DNA of 64,000 nt from Paenibacillus agricola. Lineage in GTDB: Bacteria > Bacillota > Bacilli > Paenibacillales > NBRC-103111. The position numbers were made by a program, and so were the translations under genes. The stretch is from contig NZ_JAAOIW010000006.1 in assembly GCF_011440305.1 (NCBI RefSeq), forward strand, positions 310,001 to 374,000, given 5' to 3'. A model generated the notes under the pieces. The model was not told the DNA's origin. It worked only from the letters and a program-made list of their open reading frames with translations, and searched no databases. Positions 44,662 through 52,827 of the stretch are shown here, piece after piece (position 1 is the first letter of the stretch; the number at the start of each line of letters is the position of its first letter).

Positions 44662-45429
44662 TCACCAAGGCAAAGCCTCGCCCATATGGAAAAAGCCGCC
44701 GGTCGGCCCGTCGTCTGGAAGCGTTGCAAGGAGAATACTCGTCAGGCTTCCGTCCTCAATTCCAAGCGGCGCCAACTTACCGCCCAGCTCGCTCTGCACC
44801 CAGCCCGGATGTGCGGAATTGACTTTGATGGTTGTATCCCTTAATTCATGCGCTAAGTGAACCGTAAACGCATTAAGCGCCGTTTTGGTTGCATTGTAGG
44901 CAAACGCTTTGAGCGAATAGATGGGTGAAGCAGGATTGGCATGGAGAGTTAGTGACCCCAATACACTGGAAAGATTAACGATTCTGCCTGATGCAGATTT
45001 ATGGATTAATGGCAGTAATGCCTGTGTCAGCCGAACCTGGGCAAAGAAGTTGATATCAAACGTCTCCCGGAGCTGTTCCATAGGAAGCTTGCTTGTCTCG
45101 TTCTCCCCGATATCCGACGCGCTTGGAGCCTCTACCATAATGCCGGCATTATTGACCAGGATATCTAATTTTCCGTGACGATTAGCAATATAGTCATAAG
45201 CGGTCTGGTCGTCTTCCGGCCGTTTTAAATCGTTAAGCAGAAATTCGGCGGCTAGCCCTTCGACTCGCAGTGACTCGGCGGCGGCTTCACCTTTTTCAGT
45301 GTCTCGTGCTCCGATAATGACCGTTGCCCCAAGCTTGGCAAGCCCCCGTGCCGTCTCCAGGCCGATTGCCCGGTTGGCTCCGGTTATAAATGCTACCTTG
45401 CCTTGTAAATTCGTCTTTTGGTTCTCCAT
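44662..45429 (-). CDS. Short-chain dehydrogenase/reductase
   Basis: A 255-residue NADP-type oxidoreductase. Cofactor motif TGANRAIG (16-23), NNAG near 93, catalytic Ser154 (NLSS), Tyr178 and Lys182 in YNATK. AAGGAGG precedes the start. It lies directly downstream of a TetR gene on the same strand and has its own copy of the motif found upstream of that gene. It looks like a detoxification reductase under TetR control; its substrate is unknown. Confidence 0.92.
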   Translation of the reverse strand: MENQKTNLQGKVAFITGANRAIGLETARGLAKLGATVIIGARDTEKGEAAAESLRVEGLAAEFLLNDLKRPEDDQTAYDYIANRHGKLDILVNNAGIMVEAPSASDIGENETSKLPMEQLRETFDINFFAQVRLTQALLPLIHKSASGRIVNLSSVLGSLTLHANPASPIYSLKAFAYNATKTALNAFTVHLAHELRDTTIKVNSAHPGWVQSELGGKLAPLGIEDGSLTSILLATLPDDGPTGGFFHMGEALPW

Positions 45430-45482
45430 GTTTAATTGCCTCCTTTTATGATTGAAAATACAAGGGTTGATCTACTCCTTCT

Positions 45483-45498
45483 ATTGAGAACGATCGGT
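45483..45498 (-). promoter_or_regulatory. TetR-type operator-like motif before the SDR gene
   Basis: ATTGAGAACGATCGGT is identical to the copy at 46129-46144 before the TetR gene. Central AACGATCGGT is partly symmetric. It lies about 55 bases upstream of the SDR start on the minus strand. Confidence 0.65.
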
Positions 45499-45517
45499 GC
45501 AGAAAAGATAAAAAAAT

Positions 45518-46093
45518 TTAGTCCAGCATAGCGAGCGCACCGTCTATGATTGCTCGCAGCTGGACGTGGTCCGTCGCAACCCTAGCCTGAACACGCAAAC
45601 CGACCCAAGCATTGGCCAGTGTTAGAGCCAGCCTGCGGGCATCGTGCCGGGCTTCGATTTCTCCAGACTGTTGCCCATACTGCACAAGCTCCAACAGCAG
45701 CTGTTCTGAGTTTGAGAAAGTTCTTTTCACACGGGAAGCTGTTTCGGGGTCACGAAGAGCTAGCTCTGTCGCAGAATTCACGATCATGCAGCCTTTCGGG
45801 CGGGAACCGTCGTCGATCAGTGAGTATTCGAATAATCCACGAATAGCCTGCTTAGCAGAAGGCTCTGCCTTTGACTTCCTGATAAGCGGTTCGCCAATCG
45901 TATCCGCATAACGATCCAATGCCTTCAGAAAGAGAGAATGCTTGTCACCGAACGTATCATACAGGCTTCGCTTGTGAACGCCCATCCCTTCGACAAGATC
46001 CTGCATGGATGTATGCTCGTAGCCTTGCTCCCAAAACAGCCTCATGGCCTTGCCCAAGACCTCATCTGTGTCGAATTGTTTGCTTCTGGCCAT
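45518..46093 (-). CDS. TetR/AcrR-family transcriptional regulator
   Basis: A 191-residue repressor with an N-terminal helix-turn-helix (about 8-50: DEVLGKAMRLFWEQGYEHTSMQDLVEGMGVHKRSLYDTFGDK) and an all-helical ligand domain. GGGGGTGCAGGC lies before the ATG. It is first in a TetR-then-SDR order on the minus strand. An ATTGAGAACGATCGGT copy lies upstream of both genes, suggesting that it represses itself and the reductase. Confidence 0.92.
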   Translation of the reverse strand: MARSKQFDTDEVLGKAMRLFWEQGYEHTSMQDLVEGMGVHKRSLYDTFGDKHSLFLKALDRYADTIGEPLIRKSKAEPSAKQAIRGLFEYSLIDDGSRPKGCMIVNSATELALRDPETASRVKRTFSNSEQLLLELVQYGQQSGEIEARHDARRLALTLANAWVGLRVQARVATDHVQLRAIIDGALAMLD

Positions 46094-46128
46094 GCCTGCA
46101 CCCCCTTGTTATGAGATAACAATATCAT

Positions 46129-46144
46129 ATTGAGAACGATCGGT
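46129..46144 (-). promoter_or_regulatory. TetR-type operator-like motif before the TetR gene
   Basis: Second identical copy of ATTGAGAACGATCGGT, about 36 bases upstream of the regulator's start on the minus strand. Its placement suggests autorepression. Confidence 0.65.
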
Positions 46145-46304
46145 AAAGATAAAATTTTGCAGGGATGCCTCATGATTATGGGACAGCCGCTTTTTACATG
46201 ACATCAATTAAATCTTTATCTTACAAATAACTACAAAATAAATGTATCCAATTTTTTCTTGATTTGTTACAATGATGAGGAAAAATTAATCTGGGGGCGC
46301 TAGT

Positions 46305-46601
46305 GTGAGTAATTCTAAAGTATTGAAATGGGTGACAGGAGGACTTGAACTGTTTTTGGCAATTCCTGTTTTAGGCGGTTTCGTTGTATTGGGGACCTCG
46401 TACCTGGCTTTAGTAGTTATGTTTGCTTTACATATAATAACTTTAGTCCTTTCCTCCCAGAATAAAGAGCCTATATATGGATCTGTTGTAGGCATTGTAA
46501 CTTCCTTACTAGCTTGGATTCCATTTGTAGGCTGGATTTTACATTTAACCTCGGGAGTCCTACTCATGGCGACGGCTGCTCAAAAACCGAAGGAATATTA
46601 A
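46305..46601 (+). CDS. Small hydrophobic membrane protein
   Basis: A 98-residue protein starting at a GTG (46305), with GGGGGCGC before it. Three hydrophobic segments are visible (about 12-30, 32-48 and 58-88), with almost no polar loops. No recognised domain. It is flanked by a strong bidirectional terminator. The protein may be a general stress or envelope protein, which I cannot assign. Confidence 0.65.
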   Translation: MSNSKVLKWVTGGLELFLAIPVLGGFVVLGTSYLALVVMFALHIITLVLSSQNKEPIYGSVVGIVTSLLAWIPFVGWILHLTSGVLLMATAAQKPKEY

Positions 46602-46626
46602 TCTTGACCCCTTTTATTCAACAAAT

Positions 46627-46674
46627 AAAAGCACCGGTTCAAATCGTAATTTTACGATTTGAACCGGTGCTTTT
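46627..46674. terminator. Bidirectional intrinsic terminator
   Basis: AAAAGCACCGGTTCAAATCGTAA / TTACGATTTGAACCGGTGCTTTT: perfect stem of about 20 bp with a tiny loop. It separates the convergent small membrane-protein genes. Confidence 0.95.
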
Positions 46675-46706
46675 GAATTCAGGATATCCATTTATTTAAT
46701 TACAGC

Positions 46707-46913
46707 CTAAGCTGTTACATATTTATTTTGGAACTCTTGTTCGGTTTTAGTCAAATAAAGAACGCCTTCGATTATACCAATGATTGAAGGGATTATTGCC
46801 CAGCAGAATACGAGGTATAAAATACCCATTCCAGGTTTACCTAAGTAAAACTTGTGAGCACCAATTCCGCCCAATAAAATAGCGAGAATACCTGCAGTAA
46901 CTTTTGATTTCAT
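46707..46913 (-). CDS. TM2-domain protein
   Basis: A 68-residue protein, starting at ATG 46913 with GGGAGC upstream. TM2 architecture: an N-terminal membrane helix (VTAGILAILLGGIGAHKFYLGKPGMGILYLVFCW) and a second helix (IPSIIGIIEGVLYLT), with the conserved GGxGAHKFYLG loop. Function is unknown in the family. Single-gene unit on the minus strand. Confidence 0.88.
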   Translation of the reverse strand: MKSKVTAGILAILLGGIGAHKFYLGKPGMGILYLVFCWAIIPSIIGIIEGVLYLTKTEQEFQNKYVTA

Positions 46914-47266
46914 CGTTATCGCTCCCTTAATCATGTTCTTGCTCTTGCAAGTTAATTCATATATTAATGCAATAATGCCGACTATACATGTAACTAAAGT
47001 TATAGTGCTACATTATATCGACAAAAAATTTAATTTTATTACTATTTAGTGATAAATATGACTTTAGTTACATACTTTTTAAGTGAATTTGAAATATAAT
47101 AGGTTCTTTTTTGTGAAAAATATAAAATTTTTAGTAATAATCTGTAAATTAAGGGAGTAACTCTTATATCTGATTGAAGCTTGAGGAAAGACTGCGGTTT
47201 TTTGGCGTAATAGCTATATAGGAAAAGGGAGGATGGAAACTCAAATCAAAGGTTAGGGGATCAATC
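46914..47266. other. AT-rich intergenic region
   Basis: A 350-base, strongly AT-rich stretch between the TM2 gene and the hydrolase pseudogene. Nothing protein-like or structured stands out, apart from a CTTGC...GCAAG small inverted repeat near 46935. It presumably includes the promoter of the TM2 gene. Confidence 0.4.
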
Positions 47267-47850
47267 ATGATTTACTTGAAACCATATGAACCAGATAGGG
47301 TGGTGTTGGATGCGATAAAAGGCGGAAGTGGCGTTACGGTCACGGAGAGTGGGGATTTGGATTATGTTCCAGCCGGAAGCTGATGAGCAGTCGGATGTGG
47401 TCTTTTATCCGTGGGCTCGTTCGCCCCGTGAGCTATGCACCGTTAGCAAGCCTGCTAGCGCAGGGAGGCTATTGCACGTGGATCGTGAATGCCTTTAAAT
47501 CTCGCTGTGATGGGGTCAAACAAGGCTGATGCGATTATCGAAGCACAACAGACCGAGCCTTTGTGGTAGGCGAGCGCTCGCTTGGCGGTGTGATGGCTGC
47601 ACGTTATGCCTTGAAGCATCCAAAGCGGCTGAAGGAAGTTTGGTTCTTGGCTTCATGCCCAGAAAAGAAAGGCAGTCTGCGTACAGCAGGGCTTCCGGCG
47701 GGCTTCGGAAGCTATGGTCCGCAGAGGGTGACCATGCTGCAAGCCAATGGCAGATAAAGCAGTGATCCTCGATAGCGAAGCGGCAGCTCATACAGGTCCA
47801 ACCTCATTAGAGGGATGTATGCTGCAGGCTTTAGCTGGACTTCGTTCCTA
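47267..47850 (+). pseudogene. Alpha/beta-hydrolase pseudogene
   Basis: The remains of an esterase/lipase-fold protein are split over three reading frames. Readable pieces in order are MFQPEADEQSDVVFYP, GLVRPVSYAPLASLLAQGGY, MPLNLAVMGSNKADAIIEAQ, FVVGERSLGGVMAARYALKH and VWFLASCPEKKGSL-like sequence. The nucleophile motif GxSxG reads G-E-R-S-L-G-G, so the usual G-H-S-L-G-G His is lost too. At least four frame changes and an early stop near 47381 make it a decayed gene. It ends against the DUF1904 gene. Confidence 0.85.
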
Positions 47851-48189
47851 GACAGTATCATCCTTGGCAGGATGGAGGGCTAAAGGCTCGCCATGTTTGT
47901 AATAAACATGGGGGTCCAAAATAATGAAAAAAATATGAACGAGATGATAACCGGACTCCCGTAGTATTTGGTTTATTGTGGCTGCTACGGCATCATGTAC
48001 CTCTTGCTGCCTAGGAAACATAAGAATTTCCAAGCTATGTGGTACAGCGGTTATCGTTTCTGTAAGCAGGAGCTCAATTTTAACCATTTCTTGGGTAACG
48101 CCAACAAGCTGGGAAAATTCCGTTGCTATACGAGGAGCAATAGTTTGCAGGTAAGGCTTGGGAAATCCTTTAAAACGCAAATAAGGCAT
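47848..48189 (-). CDS. DUF1904 family protein
   Basis: A 113-residue cytoplasmic protein matching the DUF1904 pattern: MPYLRFKGFPKPYLQTIAPRI at the start and MFPRQQEVHDAVAATINQILRESGYHLVHIFFIILDPHVYYKHGEP at the end. Function unknown; tautomerase-like folding has been suggested for the family. It stands alone between two decayed segments. Confidence 0.82.
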   Translation of the reverse strand: MPYLRFKGFPKPYLQTIAPRIATEFSQLVGVTQEMVKIELLLTETITAVPHSLEILMFPRQQEVHDAVAATINQILRESGYHLVHIFFIILDPHVYYKHGEPLALHPAKDDTV

Positions 48190-48402
48190 ACAGATATCTC
48201 CCTAATTTTAAACTTATTTAGATTCGTCCAAATCGTACTATGGTTTCATTCTATTGTCAATGTGACTTAATGTGACTTAATATGACTAATTATAATAAGA
48301 TTAGCAGATTTTCATATGCCGTTAGTTCTCTAATATGTTATAATTGGACTAACTCAAGAGTCGATAGACCTAATTTGAAATAAATAATCATTAACGGAGA
48401 GC

Positions 48403-48741
48403 ATGAATCGATGTTTGCTCTTAAATTCTGCAAAATTGGTTGCCAAGGTGAACAGTTCCTGGAAGCTGGATCCCATGAGGGGTATGTTCCTCGATCACGC
48501 AGAGCCGGACGCGGCGTGGCTCAACGAGATGGCTGTGTACCACTTCTGCTCTGTGCCGATGGCCGCGGAGCCGTTCCGAGCGACAGCAGCCCTTGAGGCT
48601 GAAGGAGCTGTGCAATTAATTGCTTCTGGGCATGGGAGTGAAGGCGGTTATCGTAACCTTGGGCAAGGCTGGCGCTCTCACAACGACCACGCCGAGGTGT
48701 GCTCCGCGCATTGCCAACTATGGAAGAAATTGAAGAATTTT
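48403..48741 (+). pseudogene. Ribokinase-like gene remnant
   Basis: Short frames in all phases. One phase reads LLLGMGVKAVIVTLGKAGALTTTT near 48628-48697, which matches the conserved late segment of ribokinase/PfkB sugar kinases, then meets a stop. Nothing else of the kinase is clear. I read it as a heavily eroded sugar-kinase fragment. The alternative is a chance match. Confidence 0.4.
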
Positions 48742-48770
48742 AATTGTTATAACCACATTCGATAATAGCA

Positions 48771-48842
48771 AACTTGTTGAAAGGCAAGGACGCAAAGCAA
48801 TGGACCTAATGAGGAATCTATGGTCGCCATGCTACCGAAAAT
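48771..48842 (+). promoter_or_regulatory. c-di-GMP-I (GEMM-I) riboswitch, apparently lacking one stem
   Basis: Conserved GEMM-I segments occur in order: GAAAGGCAA, GGACGCAAAGC, GGACCTAATGA, then CTATGGTCGCCATGCTACCGA. In the usual fold, a short hairpin with a GAAA tetraloop (P1b) sits between GGCAA(A) and GGACGCAAAGC. Here the two are directly joined (48783-48798), so that stem is missing. It lies upstream of an HD-GYP (c-di-GMP phosphodiesterase) gene, the logical target. Function is doubtful without P1b. Confidence 0.65.
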
Positions 48843-48870
48843 GGGAGAAAATAGATGGGCTTGTCATGAG

Positions 48871-48909
48871 GCATCTTTCCCTGTGTTCCGGGAGAGATGC
48901 TTTTTTTTT
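48871..48909 (+). terminator. Riboswitch expression-platform terminator
   Basis: GCATCTTTCCC / GGGAGAGATGC stem with an eight-base loop and nine T residues. It lies 30 bases downstream of the GEMM-like element and upstream of the HD-GYP gene, as expected for a terminator-type riboswitch. Confidence 0.88.
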
Positions 48910-49163
48910 GGTTGCTATTGTAGGCAGGCAAACCAGCTCTATGTCACATTTGAAGGCCATGAAAAAAATTGTGGTGGGCATACTATTTTCAGGACGATTG
49001 CTGTGTGGAAAATTTTGTGTGTTGATGTGTATACCCCGGTACAGAATGAGAAGATTGACAAGGCTTGGATTATGAAAAGGCTCCGAACTTCCTAGACGCT
49101 GAGATAACAGCCTGCCAGCAAGCTAACAACCATTTGGCTGCACACAAGGGAGAATATATAGTA

Positions 49164-50189
49164 ATGAGTAAAAGTAAAAAAAATTTGGATACCATCGCAG
49201 GTCGCCGAATCAATAAAAATATTTATAATTCCCATCATGCTTTGCTGCTTCCGGCAGCTTCGCTGATTAATGAGAAGGTGATCCGCGTATTGGCTGACCA
49301 CCAGATTCAACTTAGCGACGAGGATTTGGAGCCTTCCCCATCACAAAGATCAATGGAACAGATTGTGGATCAATCCGTGCTGGAGGTCAAGCAAATATTT
49401 GCCGAAATTGAACATACTGGACATATTCCTTTTGACAAAATTAAACAGACAATCCTGCCCACCCTTTGCGGTTTGTCCAAGGATTTTGGGCTTATTGGTT
49501 TTATGCTGAACTTGCAAAAGGCAGATGACTACACCTACAGGCATAGCGCAGGCGTATCCATGATGGCAGCTATGATTGGGGGCTGGCTGAACCTCCCCGA
49601 AGCCGAAATATCGCGATTGGCGATGGCAGGCTTGCTGCATGATTTGGGCAAGCTTTATATTTCTCCGACAATCCTGCAGAAGCCAGGTCGTCTGGATCCC
49701 GAAGAATATGAGGAAATTAAACGCCATCCGCAGCTGGGCTATGACTGCTTAATGCGGCAGCCGGATGTAGACGAGCGGGTTGCGCTTGTTGCTTTGCAGC
49801 ACCACGAACGCGAGGACGGTAGCGGCTATCCGTTTGGAATCATCGGGCTCAAGATGGACCTGATGAGTAAAATTGTCGCTATTGCGGATGTATTCCACGC
49901 GATGACCTCCCAAAGATTGTATAGAAAAGAGCTGCCTTTATATGAGGTATTAAGGAAGATGTGGCTTCATGCCTACGGGGCAATGGACCCTCATATTTTA
50001 CACTGTTTTATGGAAAAGTTGATGATTTTTTTGATAGGCTGTGAGGTTCTTTTATCCGATGGACGAACAGGCAGAATTGTGCTGCTCAATGATCGTAACC
50101 CCGTGAATCCGTTGGTGGAGACGCAAGCGGGCTTTATTGATTTAAGTAAAGAACCAGCTTTATTTATTGAAAAGCTGATGAAGGTGTAA
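49164..50189 (+). CDS. HD-GYP domain protein (c-di-GMP phosphodiesterase type)
   Basis: A 341-residue protein, probably cytoplasmic. I choose ATG 49164 (AAGGGAG upstream) over the long frame from 49065. An N-terminal helical region (1-115) is followed by HD-GYP: HD at 159-160 (GLLHDLGKLYI), HHERxDGxGYP at 213-223, and DVFHAMTSQRLYRKEL. Family members hydrolyse c-di-GMP. A c-di-GMP-type riboswitch and terminator precede it, so feedback control is likely. Residues 265-341 form an extra C-terminal region that I do not recognise. Confidence 0.9.
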   Translation: MSKSKKNLDTIAGRRINKNIYNSHHALLLPAASLINEKVIRVLADHQIQLSDEDLEPSPSQRSMEQIVDQSVLEVKQIFAEIEHTGHIPFDKIKQTILPTLCGLSKDFGLIGFMLNLQKADDYTYRHSAGVSMMAAMIGGWLNLPEAEISRLAMAGLLHDLGKLYISPTILQKPGRLDPEEYEEIKRHPQLGYDCLMRQPDVDERVALVALQHHEREDGSGYPFGIIGLKMDLMSKIVAIADVFHAMTSQRLYRKELPLYEVLRKMWLHAYGAMDPHILHCFMEKLMIFLIGCEVLLSDGRTGRIVLLNDRNPVNPLVETQAGFIDLSKEPALFIEKLMKV

Positions 50190-50307
50190 ACGATCAAAAA
50201 CATCGGGAGAGCGGCTGATTGGCGATGCGATCCCCTTAGTGATGATATCTGGAGCCAAAAAGGGCTTGCTTGCATATTGGGCATTACACACACGATCCTG
50301 CATAGGG

Positions 50308-50355
50308 AAAAGGGCTCCAGGCTCACTTAACCAAGTGGAGTCTGGAGCCCTTTTC
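50308..50355. terminator. Bidirectional intrinsic terminator
   Basis: AAAAGGGCTCCAG / CTGGAGCCCTTTT stem with an internal CACTT...AAGTG hairpin. It serves both the HD-GYP gene and the convergent FAD-oxidoreductase gene. Confidence 0.92.
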
Positions 50356-50396
50356 GTTTTCAGGGATGAGCCCATATATAGGCTTGAAGCTGCTTT

Positions 50397-52685
50397 TTAA
50401 TACACGCGAATTTCAATAACCTCGGCATGGGCGCTTCCATTCGTTGCTTCAACAACTAGGCGCAGCTTATTTGTGAGGATCGTTGTATTCAGGCGGTGGA
50501 CTCGTTTGCGTTTACGGTTAGCCTGCTCCCGTAGAACTGCAACCCAATTCCCATCGATCTCTACCTCCAGCCGGTAATCGCGGACGAGCTCGGGAATGAT
50601 CTCGAAATCCGTGCGGTGGTGGTGCAGATTGATCAAATCCTCATTGACATCATCATTGAATACAAGATGGACTTCACGGATCTGCACCGACTCCTGCCAG
50701 CTAAGCTCCAGCGAAGCAGGCACAGCATTTGAAGGGCTCGAACCATCTGAAGCTGTCAACGGATCCAAGGTATTCAAGGCCTCGGATAGCCAAAGGTGGG
50801 GCTCACCATAGGTGCGCAGATAACCGTCTGTCACATGCTCCACTTCGAAAGCGGAGGTTTCTGGGTACAATCGGAAGCAAAAGGGCTTGCGTACGACCTT
50901 TTTCATGCTCCATTGCACGACCTGCTCCTGCGGATCATGGTTACCAAAATCGATAGAAACGGCCGATGTGTTTCTAATGAAGGAAAGCACACCTGTTTGT
51001 GGCTGGTGGGATAGATGTAGTGCTACCTGTTCATTCGCCTTGACGATGATAAATCCATGCTGTGCGGCATCTGGCTTCCAGGCCAGCGCCACGCTGACCC
51101 ACTGGCGTTCCCCAGCGGGTACCTCGGCTAGGCCGCTCGCTTCGAGCCGGTGCGGAATATAATTTTCCGCACGGCCGGTGTTCCACAGCTCGACCTCGAG
51201 CGTCGTCGCCGCAGCCGCATCGAGCAGCAGCTCAATGCGCTGCAGCTCCGGCGCCACGGGCACGAGCAGGGCGACGTCGCCCTGCAGCGCAAAGCGCTCG
51301 GCGGCGTCTTCGACGGCCAGCCGCCGCAGCGTGCTTGACGCCGTAAGCTGCGCCCGGCGTGCCAGGTCCGCGTCATCGCTGCTGTGCAGGCCGATGACGG
51401 AGGCGTCCTGGCGCAGCAGCGTTTGCTGCAGCTGCACCAGATGCTGCTCGTACACGACGCGCGGCGTAACGCCGTGCTGTACGGCAAGCGCTGCGCCGGT
51501 GCCCGCGGCTTCGCCGATGACGGCGCACGTCGCCATGACGCGCGTCGTGCCGAAGGCAACGTGCGAAGCGCTGATGTTGCGCCCGGCGAACATCAGATTC
51601 GACACGTTCACGGAGTACAGCGAGCGAAACGGGATATGGTAAATCCCGTCAGGGTGCAGATGCTTCGAGCCGCTCTCCGTGGAATACATTCCGCCTGGGG
51701 GATGCAGGTCAATCGACCAGCCCCCGAAGGCGACAGTGTCCTCGAACTCCCGCTGCGCGATAATATCATGCTGGTTCAGCACGTAATCACCGATAAAACG
51801 GCGGTATTCCCGCTTCCCGGGAATCGATCCTACCCATTCCAGCGTCATCGTTTCCGCGGCTTCGAATTTGCCCGAATTTTTAATATAATCCCAAATGCCG
51901 TAAACAACCGCCCATAGCTCATCACGGATGCGTTCATTCTCATGTACCGTATCCAGTTCGCCGCCCCACTCGATCCACCAATAGCTGCAGCCGTTGTCGC
52001 CGCTGCGGATCACTCTTTTAAGCGGGATGGTGGTGGCAGCAATATCTTTGGCAAAGCTAGGTGGAACATATTTGACGGGATGCCCGACATCCTTCGTATA
52101 AAATAACAGCGTACTGCCAAGCGTAATATTGTCGGCTACCTCAGGAGCCCATTCCTCGCCATATTCAGCCCTAGCTTCACGGCCGATCCGGTGCTGGGCA
52201 CCGGCAAGAAAGCCAACCAGCCCGTCACCCGTGCAATCCAGGAATAATGCGCTTTCAAAACGAATCCGGCGTTCCGACCCCATCATCCAGCCCGTAACCG
52301 AATGGATTTGGCGGTTGTCCTCATCGCCATCGGCTTCTACCTCATGCACATCGGTATTGAGGAACAGCTGGATATTTGGCTCTGCGAGTACGGTTTCCAG
52401 CACCACCATATCCCATAAATACGGGTTGCCATCAGGGTTGCGGTATTGGTTTTCAACGAACATTTCACCCATAATACCCGTTTCTCGGGCAAAACGGTTA
52501 ACGCCATGGGAGGTAGCCCCGCATACCCAGACGCGAACCTCGCTGCTAGCATTGCCGCCCAGCACCGGACGGTTTTGGACTAAGGCAACAGTCTGCCCAA
52601 GGCGGGCTGCCGCGACCGCCGCATTCACGCCGGACAAGCCGCCGCCAATGATGGTAATATCGGTTTTTACAGTTTCACTTTTCAT
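50397..52685 (-). CDS. FAD-dependent oxidoreductase (FAD_oxidored family)
   Basis: A 762-residue protein. I place the start at ATG 52685 (TTGAGGTGAC upstream), not at 52826. The N-terminal FAD-binding fold is DITIIGGGLSGVNAAVAAARLG, then VLGGNASSEVRVWV; later blocks include FLDCTGDGLVGFLAGA, AGRNISASHVAFGTTRVMATCAVIGEAAGTGAAL. The C-terminal 250 residues look like a beta-sandwich. These oxidoreductases are common near carbohydrate systems; the substrate is unknown. A GC-rich stretch (51150-51600) lies in the middle. Divergent from an AraC gene. Confidence 0.85.
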   Translation of the reverse strand: MKSETVKTDITIIGGGLSGVNAAVAAARLGQTVALVQNRPVLGGNASSEVRVWVCGATSHGVNRFARETGIMGEMFVENQYRNPDGNPYLWDMVVLETVLAEPNIQLFLNTDVHEVEADGDEDNRQIHSVTGWMMGSERRIRFESALFLDCTGDGLVGFLAGAQHRIGREARAEYGEEWAPEVADNITLGSTLLFYTKDVGHPVKYVPPSFAKDIAATTIPLKRVIRSGDNGCSYWWIEWGGELDTVHENERIRDELWAVVYGIWDYIKNSGKFEAAETMTLEWVGSIPGKREYRRFIGDYVLNQHDIIAQREFEDTVAFGGWSIDLHPPGGMYSTESGSKHLHPDGIYHIPFRSLYSVNVSNLMFAGRNISASHVAFGTTRVMATCAVIGEAAGTGAALAVQHGVTPRVVYEQHLVQLQQTLLRQDASVIGLHSSDDADLARRAQLTASSTLRRLAVEDAAERFALQGDVALLVPVAPELQRIELLLDAAAATTLEVELWNTGRAENYIPHRLEASGLAEVPAGERQWVSVALAWKPDAAQHGFIIVKANEQVALHLSHQPQTGVLSFIRNTSAVSIDFGNHDPQEQVVQWSMKKVVRKPFCFRLYPETSAFEVEHVTDGYLRTYGEPHLWLSEALNTLDPLTASDGSSPSNAVPASLELSWQESVQIREVHLVFNDDVNEDLINLHHHRTDFEIIPELVRDYRLEVEIDGNWVAVLREQANRKRKRVHRLNTTILTNKLRLVVEATNGSAHAEVIEIRVY

Positions 52686-52827
52686 TAGAGTCACCTCAAG
52701 AGTATAATGGATAATATCTATTATTTCATTATAAATGTTGATATTCGCATTTAACATGCACATATTTAACATTAGGCATATCCGTAATTTCATATTTAGT
52801 AAACGCCAAAGCCTAAGGAGGGACAAA

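Larger units (their letters stand above)
44519..46188. repeat. 10-bp inverted repeats flanking the SDR-TetR unit
   Basis: GGCTGTCCCA (44519-44528) and its exact reverse complement TGGGACAGCC (46179-46188) lie at the two ends of a segment holding the SDR and TetR genes. A related GAGCCTGTCCCAAA lies at 44545-44558. It may be residue of an inserted element, but no transposase is present. Chance is possible for a 10-mer, so this is a weak call. Confidence 0.3.

Noticed and set aside
48910-49163. Possible short gene (MKKIVVGILFSGR...) before the HD-GYP start
   Set aside because: The frame is short, has no family match I recognise and lies in the riboswitch leader.
51128-51917. Long frames on both strands inside the FAD oxidoreductase gene
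   Set aside because: GC-rich codons keep extra frames open; the products are Ser/Arg/Ala-rich and unlike any protein.
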